A DNA stretch of 64,000 bases from Photobacterium galatheae (GCF_000695255.1 NZ_JMIB01000023.1:1-64000), one strand, 5' to 3'; positions 1 to 9,901 are shown, counted from the first letter of the stretch. Program-made: numbers and translations. Notes: generated by a model not told the origin, from the sequence alone.

Positions 1-276
1 CATAGCGATCAAGGTTGGCACCAGCAGACAGTGGCTGCCAGAGGGTTAACGCAAAGTATGTCGAGAAAAGGTAACTGCTTAGACAACGCCGTCGCTGAGA
101 ACTTCTTTGCCCTGCTCAAAACCGAGATGTACCATAACCAGCACTTTGAAGACGCAAATGATCTCATAGAGAAAATCCAAGAATACATTGAGTATTACAA
201 TACCAAACGCATCAAGGTGAAACTAAAAGGCCTGACACCGATAGAATATCGGAAGCAGGCCTTACAAGTCGCTTAA
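1..276 (+). CDS. IS3-family transposase, C-terminal part (cut by window edge)
   Basis: The frame is open from base 1, so the gene begins outside the window. The first codons read HSDQGW, the conserved block around the second Asp of the IS3-family DDE integrase core. The stretch DNAVAENFFALLKTE contains the catalytic Glu block, and YYNTKRI..LKGLTPIEYR is the usual C-terminal tail, most like the IS150 group. It cuts and joins DNA for element movement. It points towards rmf, which is on the opposite strand. Whether the full element is intact cannot be seen. Confidence 0.9.
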   Translation, partial: HSDQGWHQQTVAARGLTQSMSRKGNCLDNAVAENFFALLKTEMYHNQHFEDANDLIEKIQEYIEYYNTKRIKVKLKGLTPIEYRKQALQVA

Positions 277-307
277 CAGAAATGTCCAACTTTATGGGGT
301 CACTTCA
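277..307 (+). mobile_element. Right end of the IS3-family element
   Basis: Just after the transposase stop lies TGTCCAACTTTATGGGGTCA followed by CTTCA, ending near 307. Its complement starts TGAAGTGACCCCATAAAG, a typical IS3-family terminal repeat ending in TG/CA. The left end and target duplication are outside the window, so the exact boundary is inferred. Confidence 0.6.
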
Positions 308-349
308 TTTTGCGGCTTTTTTACGTTTCGACACGCCTAAAAAAAGAAA

Positions 350-370
350 AGCCCCTACTCCAAAGGGGCT
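350..370 (-). terminator. Rho-independent terminator of rmf
   Basis: AGCCCC at 350-355 pairs with GGGGCT at 365-370. On the minus strand the stem is followed by a T-rich run (341-349). It lies 38 bases past the rmf stop. Confidence 0.8.
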
Positions 371-407
371 CTGCATGGTTGTGGATATGAGGGTGAAAGA
401 CTTATCT

Positions 408-581
408 TTATTTCGCGCGGCCAGACTGTACCTCTTCTCTTGCATCACGCCAGCCACCTAGCCAATTCATACGGGCGTCCATGGTTTGATATGGACATGT
501 ATCACTGGAACGACCATTTAAACCAGCTTGATAGCCTCGAGATTGTGCGCGTTCCATACGATCCCGCTTTTGTCTCTTCAT
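408..581 (-). CDS. rmf: Ribosome modulation factor
   Basis: A 57-aa basic protein beginning MKRQKRDRMERAQSRGY and carrying the family blocks AGLNGRS, CPYQTMDAR and WLGGWRDA. RMF binds 70S ribosomes in stationary phase and promotes 100S dimers, which are inactive and protected. The frame is open further upstream (to 650), but the ATG at 581 matches the family start and has GGATGAG about 7 bases before it, so the shorter form was chosen. It is a single-gene unit with its own terminator, and the IS end sits 100 bases beyond its 3' end. Confidence 0.95.
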   Translation of the reverse strand: MKRQKRDRMERAQSRGYQAGLNGRSSDTCPYQTMDARMNWLGGWRDAREEVQSGRAK

Positions 582-695
582 AGTTCGATCCTCATCCTTA
601 TTCATATTCATCATTACCATTACATAATGATGGAGCTTTTGTGACTCCACTTCTAAGGATTGGATATTTAGAGAAAGATATCAACCTTCATAAAA

Positions 696-724
696 AATCA
701 GGCTCACAACTTGTGAGCCTGATT
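696..724 (-). terminator. Terminator at the end of the rlmKL-uup-DUF3466 operon
   Basis: AATCAGGCTCACAA pairs with TTGTGAGCCTGATT; on the minus strand it runs into TTTTTTA. It lies 25 bases past the DUF3466 stop. The stem is symmetric enough to work in both directions. Confidence 0.85.
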
Positions 725-748
725 AAAATTTAAACAAAAATGACAGTA

Positions 749-2770
749 TTACCGTCTCCGGCGTAACCCAAAAAACGCCAGAAGTGACAGCGTCACCAGA
801 CCAATCGAGCCACCTTTTCGAGTGACCTTCTCTTTTTCTTCTGCGCGTGGCTGTACTTTCGCATCTGTTCTTGGCACCAGCTTCACCGCCACCAAACGCT
901 CCTCACCAGCACACTCTGCATTTTTGCTGAGCGTTTTGAAACCATTCTCACACTTCAATGCCGTCGCAGAAATTACCCCAGCATCATTAATTCCTGTTGC
1001 CTGAGCGATACGATATTGGTTCGCTGTACCACCAATAACATCATCATTCGTCAGATCATCCAACAACCAGGCTGATTTCGCAGGCAAGGCATCCGTGACA
1101 ACGTCACTACCAGCAAGGTATGTGAAAGCACGCTGACGGCGTTGACGACCGTTTACTTGATTGACCGTTTCCGTATCAACCCACCCAACAACTTGGTCTT
1201 GATTATTAATCTCACTGGCGAAGCCATTTGCGCCTTTAAAGAACAAACCGCTGACTGAAGAATCTAACCAAGAGAATTTTTGCGTGTTGACGTCGTATAA
1301 ATACAATTTTTCAGCAAAGGAACGTTCTTCAGAACGTGCTGACTTTGCAACACCGATCACCTTGCCATTATCATTGATATCCGTGGCGATGGTATAGCGA
1401 TAAACACGCTCATTCCCGGATTCAATATTCATATTTGGAATGTAAGAGACACTCCAGTCTTTCGCCGATGGTGCTCCAGTTACCCCATCTTTCAGCTTGT
1501 AAACAGCGGCACGGACAGCGTAATAGTCATTATCAACGGAGTCAGTCGTGTAACCCACCATCACAGGCTTGCTGTTGACCAAAGCCACGGCACGCGCTGA
1601 AGCCTGGAAAGAGCGGTTCTTATCATCCGGATCAAGCGCTGGACGGTTGGAAGCCCTTTCGGACAATAGCTGTGCTTCAGGGTTCGTTGCACTGCCATCG
1701 ACGTTCCAGAACACGGCGTCATTCGCAAACACAACAAACTGACAAGCCCAAGAGCCAAACAACTGGCTAGGGTTTGAGCCATAAGACTTACAGTTGTTCA
1801 GATCACCACGGTTGATGGGAACATCATCCGGCAATTTGAGATTGTTATTCAGTTCAGAAGGTGAAAATGCAGCGCTGCCAACCACCAGCAGATTACCACT
1901 ACTTTCAGGATACTCTACAGCATCCCAAGCAAGCGTCTGGCCCGTGTGTTTCACCAGATCGTCTCCGGTGAGCGGCAACAGCGACACCTGATTGCCATTC
2001 ACATTCACAAAACCACGCTTGTTAAACTGACGTGCATAATGGTTATTCTTGGAGAAGTAAGCTGAGCTCGTTACACCCAGGGTAAAGTCCCCCAGCGTTG
2101 AACTGCCTACCGCATTCACAGCGCCATTGGTCGAAACATGATCACCACCATCCACCAGCGTGCCAAGTGACGGCGTCACACTTGAATCATACCCAGAAGC
2201 TGTGTTGGCAAAGGTTGTCACTCGTCCAAGGCTGTCTGAGCCATTATCAAGCAATGGCAAGGTGTTCGCGTAATAGTTATTCTGCCAAGCAAACTGTTCC
2301 CGACGTAAGCCGCCGAACCCCTCTCCATTTTCCGGGTCATCAGAATTGTAATTAACCCCGAAGAAACGAATATTCGCCCAGGTATCACAGGTATTGAACC
2401 CTAACGCAGAACTACAGTGCCTCTCCAGAGACCACTGATCATTAATCTGCTGAAAGTTATCCAGCTGATAAGGAATCTCATCACGAATATCGATACCATC
2501 ACTACCGAAGCGGCTTTCACCGAAAACTTTGTAGTTGGTTGAGGTACAGCTGGTTTCAAAACATTTTTCACCAGAAGACTGGCTGACACCCTGTCCGTAA
2601 AACTGCACCTGTGCAGCCAGATCGCTATTGTTTTTGTCATAATATTGCAGTGAATCAACACCACTGCTTTCACCAGAGACTTCAACGACGTCATAGACTG
2701 CCGCCTGAGCCTGAGTAACACTGGCGATTAATATCGCCAGTGTCGAAAACGTAAACGTCTTATGTCGCAT
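749..2770 (-). CDS. DUF3466 family exported protein with GlyGly-CTERM tail
   Basis: A 673-aa protein with an N-terminal signal peptide (MRHKTFTFSTLAILIASV, cleavage near AQA-AVYD). The C-terminus has a Gly-Gly pair, a hydrophobic helix and RRRR, the architecture of GlyGly-CTERM proteins. In the known family such tails are cleaved by rhombosortase and the protein is displayed or released at the surface. The bulk is DUF3466, whose function is unknown. The start at 2770 was chosen over 2806 because AGGAAT precedes it and its ATG overlaps the uup stop by one base (TAATG), implying coupled translation. It is the last gene of the rlmKL operon. Five or more Cys in the N-terminal half suggest disulfides. 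Confidence 0.85.
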   Translation of the reverse strand: MRHKTFTFSTLAILIASVTQAQAAVYDVVEVSGESSGVDSLQYYDKNNSDLAAQVQFYGQGVSQSSGEKCFETSCTSTNYKVFGESRFGSDGIDIRDEIPYQLDNFQQINDQWSLERHCSSALGFNTCDTWANIRFFGVNYNSDDPENGEGFGGLRREQFAWQNNYYANTLPLLDNGSDSLGRVTTFANTASGYDSSVTPSLGTLVDGGDHVSTNGAVNAVGSSTLGDFTLGVTSSAYFSKNNHYARQFNKRGFVNVNGNQVSLLPLTGDDLVKHTGQTLAWDAVEYPESSGNLLVVGSAAFSPSELNNNLKLPDDVPINRGDLNNCKSYGSNPSQLFGSWACQFVVFANDAVFWNVDGSATNPEAQLLSERASNRPALDPDDKNRSFQASARAVALVNSKPVMVGYTTDSVDNDYYAVRAAVYKLKDGVTGAPSAKDWSVSYIPNMNIESGNERVYRYTIATDINDNGKVIGVAKSARSEERSFAEKLYLYDVNTQKFSWLDSSVSGLFFKGANGFASEINNQDQVVGWVDTETVNQVNGRQRRQRAFTYLAGSDVVTDALPAKSAWLLDDLTNDDVIGGTANQYRIAQATGINDAGVISATALKCENGFKTLSKNAECAGEERLVAVKLVPRTDAKVQPRAEEKEKVTRKGGSIGLVTLSLLAFFGLRRRR

Positions 2771-4698
2771 TAGGATTCCTTCTGCATTGCTTCTAACTCT
2801 TCCCAACGCTCAAATGCTTCTTCAAGTTCCTGCTCAGCCTCCGCAAGGCGTGACAGCGTCACTTGAGTTTCATCTGATGCACTCTGGAAGAAGGCAGGAT
2901 CATTAATTTTCTCCTGCAATTCGGCAATCTCATTTTCCAAATCTTCTAAACGAGCGGGCAGCTCTTCAAGTTCCTTCTGGAGCTTATAAGATAGTTTTTT
3001 TGCCGGTTTCTCACGGTTCGTCTGCTGCCGCTGTTTGTTCTCAGCTTTTTTCTTCTCTGCCTCAATCACTTCAGCTTGTGCTTTTGCGCGCTGAGATGCA
3101 GAGTTCGCCCGCTGGGCCTGCGCATCATGGTAGCCACCAACATACTCATGAATGACACCCTGACCTTCAAAAATCCAGCTTGTGGTCACAGTATTGTCAA
3201 CAAACTGTCGATCGTGGCTGACCAAAAGCAAAGTGCCCTGATAATTGGCAAGAATTTCTTCTAAAAGTTCCAGAGTTTCGATGTCCAAATCATTCGTTGG
3301 TTCATCGAGCACCAGTAAGTTATTCGGTTTCAGGAACAGTTTTGCCAGTAGCAGCCTGTTTTTCTCACCACCGGAGAGCGCTTTCACCGGGGTGCGAGCA
3401 CGTTTGGGATGAAACAGGAAATCCTGCAAATAGCCAAGTGCATGGCGACTACGCCCATTGACCATCACCTCTTGCTTACCTTCTGCGAGGTTATCCAAGA
3501 CCGTCTTCTCCGGATCCAGAATTTCCCGATACTGATCAAAATAAGCAACTTCGAGCTTCGTACCGCAATGGAAATGCCCTTCAGTCGGCTTGAGTTCACC
3601 CAACAATAACTTGAGCAAAGTACTCTTCCCACAACCATTTGGCCCAATGAGTGCAATCCGGTCGCCCCGCATCACATTAAAGCTGAAGTCCTTGATAATC
3701 GGTTTTTCATCATAACGATAACTGATATTTTCCGCTTCGAAGACCACTTTTCCTGAACGGCGCGCCTCCTGGAGCTGCATGTCAGCTTTGCCCATGACTT
3801 CGCGACGCTCACTTCGTTCGACACGGAGCTGCTTCAATGCACGGACACGCCCTTCATTACGGGTACGGCGCGCTTTAATCCCCTGACGAATCCAGGCTTC
3901 TTCTTGTGCGAGCTTTTTATCGAATTCAGCATTTTGTTCGCTTTCAACACGCAACAGGTCTTCTTTCGCATCCAGATACTTGTCGTAGTCTCCAGGAAAA
4001 GAATTCAGTTGCCCCCGATCCAAATCCACAATCCGGGTCGACATCGAACGGATAAAAGCACGGTCGTGAGAAATAAAGATAATTGAACCACGGAAATCTT
4101 TCAGAAATCCTTCCAACCATTCAATAGTCGAAACATCCAGGTGGTTTGTTGGCTCATCCAGCAGCAGGATATCGGGATCACTCACCAAAGCGCGGGCCAG
4201 TGCAGCTTTGCGCTGCCATCCACCCGACAAATCCGCCAAAAGAATTTCTGGTTTCAGTTCCAGATGCTCAAGCACGGAAGTGATCTTATTATCAAACTGC
4301 CATGCATCAGCATGATCCAGCTTTTCCTGCACTTTCGCCAACCGGGCAAAGTTCAGTTCACTCGGCTCCGTCGTGATGCTCTCCAGTAGATGGTGATATT
4401 CACGGAGCAAACGCCCAACATCCGACAGCCCTTCTGCGACGTAATCAAACACAGTGCCATCTGCATCACGCGGCGGATCCTGCTCAAGACGTGACACTTT
4501 CAGCTCGCTCATCCGCTGAATACTGCCGTCATCTAACAGCACGTCACCAGCAATCACTTTCATCAAGGTGGATTTACCGGCACCATTCCGGCCAACCAGA
4601 CACACCCGCTCATTCGGTTGCAGCAAAAACTCAGCGTGATCCAGCAGAGGATGATCGCCATAAGCAAGCTGCGCATTACTAATCTTAATTAACGCCAT
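2770..4698 (-). CDS. uup: ABC-F family ATPase Uup
   Basis: A 642-aa soluble protein with two ABC domains and no membrane segments. Walker A motifs are GRNGAGKST (about 36-44) and GPNGCGKST; signatures are LSGGW and LSGGE; Walker B motifs are LLLDEPTNHLD and LVLDEPTNDLD. A charged C-terminal coiled coil (about 550-642) is the Uup hallmark. ABC-F proteins act on the ribosome; Uup is linked to precise transposon excision, branched DNA and ribosome assembly. It overlaps the glutaredoxin gene upstream by 14 bases and DUF3466 downstream by one. LSGGW in place of LSGGQ is the most unusual visible residue. Confidence 0.95.
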   Translation of the reverse strand: MALIKISNAQLAYGDHPLLDHAEFLLQPNERVCLVGRNGAGKSTLMKVIAGDVLLDDGSIQRMSELKVSRLEQDPPRDADGTVFDYVAEGLSDVGRLLREYHHLLESITTEPSELNFARLAKVQEKLDHADAWQFDNKITSVLEHLELKPEILLADLSGGWQRKAALARALVSDPDILLLDEPTNHLDVSTIEWLEGFLKDFRGSIIFISHDRAFIRSMSTRIVDLDRGQLNSFPGDYDKYLDAKEDLLRVESEQNAEFDKKLAQEEAWIRQGIKARRTRNEGRVRALKQLRVERSERREVMGKADMQLQEARRSGKVVFEAENISYRYDEKPIIKDFSFNVMRGDRIALIGPNGCGKSTLLKLLLGELKPTEGHFHCGTKLEVAYFDQYREILDPEKTVLDNLAEGKQEVMVNGRSRHALGYLQDFLFHPKRARTPVKALSGGEKNRLLLAKLFLKPNNLLVLDEPTNDLDIETLELLEEILANYQGTLLLVSHDRQFVDNTVTTSWIFEGQGVIHEYVGGYHDAQAQRANSASQRAKAQAEVIEAEKKKAENKQRQQTNREKPAKKLSYKLQKELEELPARLEDLENEIAELQEKINDPAFFQSASDETQVTLSRLAEAEQELEEAFERWEELEAMQKES

Positions 4699-4933
4699 GA
4701 CTCTTTAACCAATTAGCCAGCTGACTGGCATCAAACGGCCAGCCAAGCTCAGAAATAGATCCATCAATTTCGAGGGAAACCACAGGGATGGTGACACCGT
4801 AACGAGAAAACAGGCCATCATCAAAGGCAATATCAACAACGTTGACCTGTTCGGCTACACCCACCTCTGTGAGCAACGCATAAGCCTGTTCACAGAGATG
4901 GCACCCTTCCGTACTGTAGAGGATGATAGGCAA
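4685..4933 (-). CDS. Glutaredoxin-like thioredoxin-fold protein (DUF836 type)
   Basis: An 82-aa protein, MPIILYSTEGCHLCEQAY, with a CHLC active-site pair at residues 11-14 after a short beta strand, and PVVSLEIDG matching the cis-Pro strand of the glutaredoxin fold. It is expected to exchange disulfides in the cytoplasm; the substrate is unknown. It lies 31 bases after rlmKL and its 3' end overlaps uup by 14 bases, so it belongs to the same operon. This glutaredoxin-uup pairing is common in vibrios and may reflect a shared ribosome-related role (inference). Confidence 0.85.
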   Translation of the reverse strand: MPIILYSTEGCHLCEQAYALLTEVGVAEQVNVVDIAFDDGLFSRYGVTIPVVSLEIDGSISELGWPFDASQLANWLKSHGVN

Positions 4934-4964
4934 GTAACAATCCTTAGTTCAATGTTATGGCGGC

Positions 4965-7109
4965 TCAGTGAGCGCCTTCCTGATGCGTGATAATCCAGCA
5001 GTTGTGGATGTGCTTATTCCGGGCAAAATCCTGCGGCAAGGTCTCAGACGAAATATTCTTCGCTTCCAGCCCTAACGCCAACAATCCGGCATCATCCATT
5101 TTGAAATGACGCTTGTTATTTGAGAAGACAATCTGACCGCCTGGACGCAACATCCGTTTCAGATTCTCCATCAACATGATGTGATCACGTTGCACATCAA
5201 AACTTTGTTTCATGCGTTTTGAGTTCGAGAATGTTGGTGGATCAATGAAAATCAAATCAAACGTGTCATCGACTTCTTGCAGCCACTGCAGACAATCCGC
5301 CTGAATATATTCATGCTGTCGGCCCACCTGCCCGTTCAGCGCCATGTTCTCCTGAGCCCAACGCAGGTAGGTATTCGACATATCCACCGTCGTTGTCGAT
5401 TTCGCGCCACCACAGGCAGCATGGACTGTCGCAGAACCTGTGTAGGCGAACAGGTTGAGGAAATCTTTACCATTCGCCATTTCACCTAAACGACGACGGG
5501 TAATTTTATGATCCAGGAACAAACCAGTATCGAGGTAATCAAACAGATTCACCTGAAGCTTCACGCCGTATTCATTCACCGTCATGTAACGGGCAGCACT
5601 GGACAATTTCTGGTACTGGCTCTTGCCTTTCTGGCGTTCACGCACTTTCAGGACGACTTTGTCGCTATCGACACCTGTCACCTGAATCGTTGCACGCATG
5701 ATATCCATTAATCGACGGCGCGCTTTTTCTTCAGGAACAGATTTTGGTGCAGCATATTCCTGAATCACAATGTAATCTTTGTACTTGTCCACCGCCGCGT
5801 TATATTCAGGCAGATCTGCATCATAGACGCGGTAGCATTCCAGTTGTTCTTTCTTCGCCCATTTATCCAGCTTGGAGAGGTTTTTCTTTAAGCGGTTCGC
5901 AAAATCAGGTGCAACCTGCTGTTCTTCCAATTGCCCTTCCTGAGCACCTTCTACCTGCTTCACACCACCGGCGGTGATCTTGTATGTCTTGAGCACACAG
6001 TCCAGTGCACCATTTCGGAGCTTGAACTGTTTATCGGCACGCATTCGCATACAACTCAATAATTCGTTAGAAGATGAATAAATCGCGGCAGTCGAACCGG
6101 CAAATGCTAATTTCAGGCGATTCCCCAGCTCTGTATAGAGCGCAATCAGTTCAGGTGTCGTTCCCAGACGCTCACCATACGGTGGGTTACACAAAATCAC
6201 ACCCGTTTCAAAATCTTTCGGGCGAACCAGTTGTGTTGCATCACCATATTTGAAATCCATCAGCTCAATCACGCCTGCGCGACCTGCATTATCTCTGGCA
6301 ATGCTCAGGACGCGTCTGTCCATTTCGCGGCCATAGAACCGGGTCGTGACTTTACCGACGCCGCGACGAGCTTTTACCGATGCTTCCGCATGAATTTCAT
6401 GCCAGGCCGGCGCATCAAAATCTTTCAGTACTTCAAAGCCCCAATGTTTACGCTTCAGGCCCGGTGCAATCTCAGCAGCAATCATAGCGGCTTCAATCAA
6501 TAACGTGCCTGAGCCACACATTGGATCGAGCAAGGGTTGCTCAGGTGTCCAACCACTTTTCATCACTAAAGCCGCAGCATGCGTTTCACGCAATGGTGCC
6601 TGACCGGCTTCAGTCCGGTAGCCACGCTGGTGCAGCCCACTCCCCGCCATATCCAGACCAACAATGGCTTTATCATTAGACAGGCGAACATGAATACGTA
6701 GATCTGGGCGTTCACGATCAATGGTTGGCCGAGGCTGATTACCTTTCACAAAACGGTCAACAATAGCATCTTTGACCTTCATCGCACCGTACTGGCTATT
6801 CCGTATTTCGCGGTTTGTACCGTTAAAATCCACCACAATGCGCGTGCTGGAATTGAAATACTGGTCCCAGTTGATAGCCGTTGCTCCCAAGTAGAGATCT
6901 AAATCATTTCTGACATTGAATTCACTCAGAACTTGGATGATGCGTGATGCTACTCGAGTCCAGAGGCAACAACGATATGCTGTATGCTGATCCGCAGAAA
7001 AACGCACGCCAGCATGCACCACTTTCACGTGTGAAGCACCCAGTTGTGACAGTTCATCGGCAAGGAGATTTTCCAGGCCACGGGAAGTAATAGCGAGATA
7101 TTGATTCAT
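4965..7109 (-). CDS. rlmL: Bifunctional 23S rRNA methyltransferase RlmKL
   Basis: A 714-aa protein (E. coli form 702). Order: THUMP domain (about 1-155), RlmL methyltransferase with SAM motif [14 protein letters not shown] and catalytic NPPYGER, then RlmK methyltransferase with NLFAYTGS and DPPTFSNS. The two halves make m2G2445 and m7G2069 of 23S rRNA. The frame is open to 7259, but family alignment puts the start at the ATG at 7109 ([13 protein letters not shown]). The Shine-Dalgarno is weak (AAAAGAACC). It heads the operon rlmKL-glutaredoxin-uup-DUF3466, preceded by about 1 kb without a convincing gene. Confidence 0.95.
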   Translation of the reverse strand: MNQYLAITSRGLENLLADELSQLGASHVKVVHAGVRFSADQHTAYRCCLWTRVASRIIQVLSEFNVRNDLDLYLGATAINWDQYFNSSTRIVVDFNGTNREIRNSQYGAMKVKDAIVDRFVKGNQPRPTIDRERPDLRIHVRLSNDKAIVGLDMAGSGLHQRGYRTEAGQAPLRETHAAALVMKSGWTPEQPLLDPMCGSGTLLIEAAMIAAEIAPGLKRKHWGFEVLKDFDAPAWHEIHAEASVKARRGVGKVTTRFYGREMDRRVLSIARDNAGRAGVIELMDFKYGDATQLVRPKDFETGVILCNPPYGERLGTTPELIALYTELGNRLKLAFAGSTAAIYSSSNELLSCMRMRADKQFKLRNGALDCVLKTYKITAGGVKQVEGAQEGQLEEQQVAPDFANRLKKNLSKLDKWAKKEQLECYRVYDADLPEYNAAVDKYKDYIVIQEYAAPKSVPEEKARRRLMDIMRATIQVTGVDSDKVVLKVRERQKGKSQYQKLSSAARYMTVNEYGVKLQVNLFDYLDTGLFLDHKITRRRLGEMANGKDFLNLFAYTGSATVHAACGGAKSTTTVDMSNTYLRWAQENMALNGQVGRQHEYIQADCLQWLQEVDDTFDLIFIDPPTFSNSKRMKQSFDVQRDHIMLMENLKRMLRPGGQIVFSNNKRHFKMDDAGLLALGLEAKNISSETLPQDFARNKHIHNCWIITHQEGAH

Positions 7110-7373
7110 GAGGTTCTTTTCATACAAATGTTGAGGCCAATTATACCTGAAATCGGCGCTAAACACCTGTATACCGGCTCTCAGCTGCCCTTTTTTTACA
7201 CATTCACTTCCTATGAAGGCGATTCTGATCGGTAATCCTCTCTTTTCCGTTTGACTCACCGCCCATTTTTAAGCCCAACCCAACCGTTTCCCACGAGAAA
7301 CAAACATCATATCCCCCTAGAACGCCTGATGGTCATTCAACCGATTGACGTACTCTCTTCTATAAGACACAAC

Positions 7374-7391
7374 TGTTTCCCTGCGGAAACA
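7374..7391. promoter_or_regulatory. Perfect palindrome TGTTTCC-CTGC-GGAAACA
   Basis: A 7-base arm perfectly inverted around CTGC, 265 bases upstream of the rlmKL start. It shares its TTTCC/GGAAA core with the pair at 7530-7568. Too short and T-poor for a terminator, so a protein-binding site is the better guess. Confidence 0.4.
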
Positions 7392-7529
7392 CCTGATTTA
7401 TCCAATTAAAATCAATATCTTATATTCAATACAGACACAAACCTCCCAAAGCTGGCCTGATGCTATTAAAAAATGATTCGTGAACACTGGCCCCCACAAT
7501 AGATATGTATATACATTTAAGGTGGGTCA

Positions 7530-7568
7530 TTTCCAATCTGGAAACTCTAATTATTTCCAGATTGGAAA
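7530..7568. promoter_or_regulatory. Paired operator-like inverted repeat (TTTCCAATCTGGAAA twice)
   Basis: TTTCCAATCTGGAAA at 7530-7544 is perfectly inverted as TTTCCAGATTGGAAA at 7554-7568. Each arm is itself a TTTCCA-N3-TGGAAA dyad. The two centres are 24 bases apart, close to two helical turns, as in sites bound cooperatively by dimers. The regulator is unknown. It lies 421 bases upstream of the rlmKL start. Confidence 0.5.
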
Positions 7569-8103
7569 CAATTGCCGCGTGGTGATTTTCACCTGTGTCA
7601 TGGAGTTTCAGGATGGAGGAAAAACAGGAAATATTGATGAGAGAGAACGAATTTTTCCGTGACTGAGCTTGTATTTTTTTGCTGTAAAAAGACAAAAAGA
7701 GGCATTAAAAAATGCAAAAATTTACGGTCTTTTGACCTTGGTACAGCTTTTCAGATCACTGAAAGTCTCTTGAAATTGGTCTTTGTGGCCAAAAAGCCGC
7801 CACTGAGATGACGCAGATCTGGTTTTTTCGCAATTTCCGCCAACAAAAAACATGGTTCAGCAAGGGCTGCCAACGAATGATCAGCGCACTCAATACCTAT
7901 CTTGATTGAAGCTCTCGATTGGAACAGTCGACTGAAGCGGATTATTTTTGCAATCAACACCAAGCAATGGGAATCAGAACCAGGATGAATCAAAATGGGT
8001 CATGAACTTCGCTTTTCCGGTAGAGGGAAACGGAAGATTTGGATGAAGGGAGAATAAATAACGTGAAGGAAGGTTTACAAAGCAGCGGCTATACCCTGTG
8101 GGT

Positions 8104-8643
8104 TTAACCCACCAGGGCGAAGCCTAATTCATCATCCATGCGCACTGGCTGCATGCGATCGTTCATGACCTTAATTACACCACAAAAGGCAATATCCTTA
8201 CCGACTGCTAACTGATGTGACTCAACATCAGCCAGCATACACAGGCTTGCACAGCCGCTATTTTCAATGACTAAGTACTTTGCCGAGGCCAATTCAGTAT
8301 TCAGCACGATAATGTCGCCATTTTGGGGCTCATATGTCCCCTCCTGCTGCATAAAAAACCAACTCTTTGGCATCATCGGCTTGTGGAATCGGCTTGCTGC
8401 GACTGCATTGAGCGCCAATTCGACCTTACGGGGACCGGATAGCTCCAACGTCGCGATATTTTCCAGGAAGGTTTGATAGGTGCTGGCATCATCCACAGTA
8501 AATTCACTGCGATTGAACGCACAGGTGATGAGATGTTTGCATGGAATGGAAACGCGGAAAACCATCTCTTCGCCCAAATCGAGCATTAAAGAGTCATTCT
8601 TCTGGTCGTAATACCACGTCCATGAATTATTTGGTTTTAACAC
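8104..8643 (-). CDS. zapC: Cell division protein ZapC
   Basis: A 179-aa cytoplasmic protein (E. coli ZapC 180 aa) with family blocks LKPNNSWTWYYD, MLDLGEEMVFR, FTVDDAS, KPMMPKSWFF and IKVMNDRMQP. ZapC binds FtsZ and stabilises Z-ring protofilaments. The frame is open to 8700, but the family begins at the LKP block. The GTG at 8643 has GGAG six bases before it and gives the expected length, so it was chosen. It stands alone; a palindrome (8094-8117) covers its stop codon. Confidence 0.9.
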   Translation of the reverse strand: MLKPNNSWTWYYDQKNDSLMLDLGEEMVFRVSIPCKHLITCAFNRSEFTVDDASTYQTFLENIATLELSGPRKVELALNAVAASRFHKPMMPKSWFFMQQEGTYEPQNGDIIVLNTELASAKYLVIENSGCASLCMLADVESHQLAVGKDIAFCGVIKVMNDRMQPVRMDDELGFALVG

Positions 8644-8813
8644 GATAAGCTCCAATGTCCTTCTATGGACAGTCATCAAAGCAAGAGATTGAATACGCAC
8701 ATAGAATTGTACTAATCAAGTGATAAATTAAAAGGGGAAAAACCTTAGGAGATCATGCGGTTAAGGAATGTAATTTTGACAACATTCTGGCTTTTATCAT
8801 CCCCAGATATGCA

Positions 8814-8842
8814 AAAACGCCCACATTTATTGTGAGCGTTTT
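8814..8842. terminator. Terminator after pyrD
   Basis: AAAACGC (8814-8820) pairs with GCGTTTT (8836-8842), with CCACA/TGTGAG extending the stem. It lies 40 bases past the pyrD stop; the A/T tails make it usable in either direction. Confidence 0.75.
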
Positions 8843-8881
8843 CAATTAAAGAGGGTTATTAATACGTGACAGCGTCACTGA

Positions 8882-9901
8882 TTAGCGTAAATCGCAGTTC
8901 ATCACAATCTCTTTCACCAATTGAGGGCCATGGTAAATGAAGCCTGAGTAAATCTGCACCAGACTCGCACCAGCCAGTAGCTTCTCACGTGCTGCAATCG
9001 CTGAATCGATACCACCAACTCCAATAATCGGGATTTGGCCTTTCAGCTCGTGATTCAGCATACGAATGACCTCTGTACTACGGTGTTGCAAAGGACGACC
9101 ACTCAAGCCCCCTGCTTCCTCACAATGCGGCATCCCTTGAACCAAGGTGCGATCCAGGGTGGTATTTGTCCCTATCACACCGTCGATCTCATTTCGGATC
9201 AGTGAGTCTGCAATTTGGATCAGCTCGTGATCTTCAAGATCTGGCGCGATCTTCAGCGTCAATGGAACATATCGTCCAAATTTCTCGGCCAGAGCCTTCT
9301 GTTTATGCTTCAGCTGAGTGAGAAGATCATCTAATGCCTCGCCATACTGCAGATTACGCAAACCCGGCGTGTTTGGCGACGAGATATTCACGACAACATA
9401 ACCCGCGTGCTCATAGACCTTATCCATACAGATCAGATAATCGTCTACCCCTTTTTCGAGCGGTGTGTCTTTGTTCTTACCTATGTTGATGCCAATAATA
9501 CCGTCGAACGTGGCTTTCTTGACGTTTTCAACCAGTTGATCAACCCCTAGATTATTAAATCCAAAGCGGTTGATGATGCCTTCTGCCGGTTTTACCCGAA
9601 ATAAACGCGGTTTATCGTTACCAGGCTGAGGTTTTGGGGTTACTGTACCAACCTCAACAAAACCAAAGCCCATTGCGCCAAACGCATCAATACATTCGCC
9701 GTTTTTATCCAGGCCAGCAGCCAGACCTACAGGGTTTTTAAAGCGAAGTCCCATGACTTCGACAGGACGTTCCGGGAGGTGTTGACGGTAAAAAATATCG
9801 AGAGGAGTGCCGGTGAAGCGAGAAAAGTTCTTAATAGCCAAATCATGCGCTTTTTCAGGATCAAGCTGAAACATGGCCGAACGCGCGAGGCGGTAAAACA
9901 T
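8882..9901 (-). CDS. pyrD: Dihydroorotate dehydrogenase (quinone), class 2
   Basis: A 339-aa protein. The N-terminal [19 protein letters not shown] helix is the membrane-association segment of class 2 enzymes. The barrel shows [11 protein letters not shown], the catalytic Ser loop [19 protein letters not shown] and the FMN phosphate site IIGVGGI. It oxidises dihydroorotate to orotate with quinone as acceptor, the fourth step of pyrimidine synthesis, at the inner membrane. It starts at 9901 with a near-perfect AAGGAGGT. It follows the NAD-GDH terminator, so it likely has its own promoter or depends on read-through. Confidence 0.97.
   Translation of the reverse strand: MFYRLARSAMFQLDPEKAHDLAIKNFSRFTGTPLDIFYRQHLPERPVEVMGLRFKNPVGLAAGLDKNGECIDAFGAMGFGFVEVGTVTPKPQPGNDKPRLFRVKPAEGIINRFGFNNLGVDQLVENVKKATFDGIIGINIGKNKDTPLEKGVDDYLICMDKVYEHAGYVVVNISSPNTPGLRNLQYGEALDDLLTQLKHKQKALAEKFGRYVPLTLKIAPDLEDHELIQIADSLIRNEIDGVIGTNTTLDRTLVQGMPHCEEAGGLSGRPLQHRSTEVIRMLNHELKGQIPIIGVGGIDSAIAAREKLLAGASLVQIYSGFIYHGPQLVKEIVMNCDLR

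Larger units (their letters stand above)
7110..8103. other. Long intergenic region with TTTCC/GGAAA dyads, no convincing gene
   Basis: About 1 kb between rlmKL and zapC, both on the minus strand. Short frames exist (for example 7426-7695 and 7751-7993, minus) but lack ribosome sites and recognisable families. The stretch holds several palindromes built on TTTCC..GGAAA (7286-7301, 7374-7391, 7530-7568), described separately. The promoter of the rlmKL operon must lie here. The 7751-7993 frame could be an eroded gene, but nothing in it was recognised. Confidence 0.5.

Noticed and set aside
7751..7993. 80-codon minus-strand frame between rlmKL and zapC
   Set aside because: No ribosome site and no recognised family; it could be a relic but the evidence is too weak for a gene call.
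8094..8117. Palindrome CCCTGTGGGTTTAACCCACC... as a zapC terminator
   Set aside because: It overlaps the zapC stop codon and is not followed by a T run on the minus strand.
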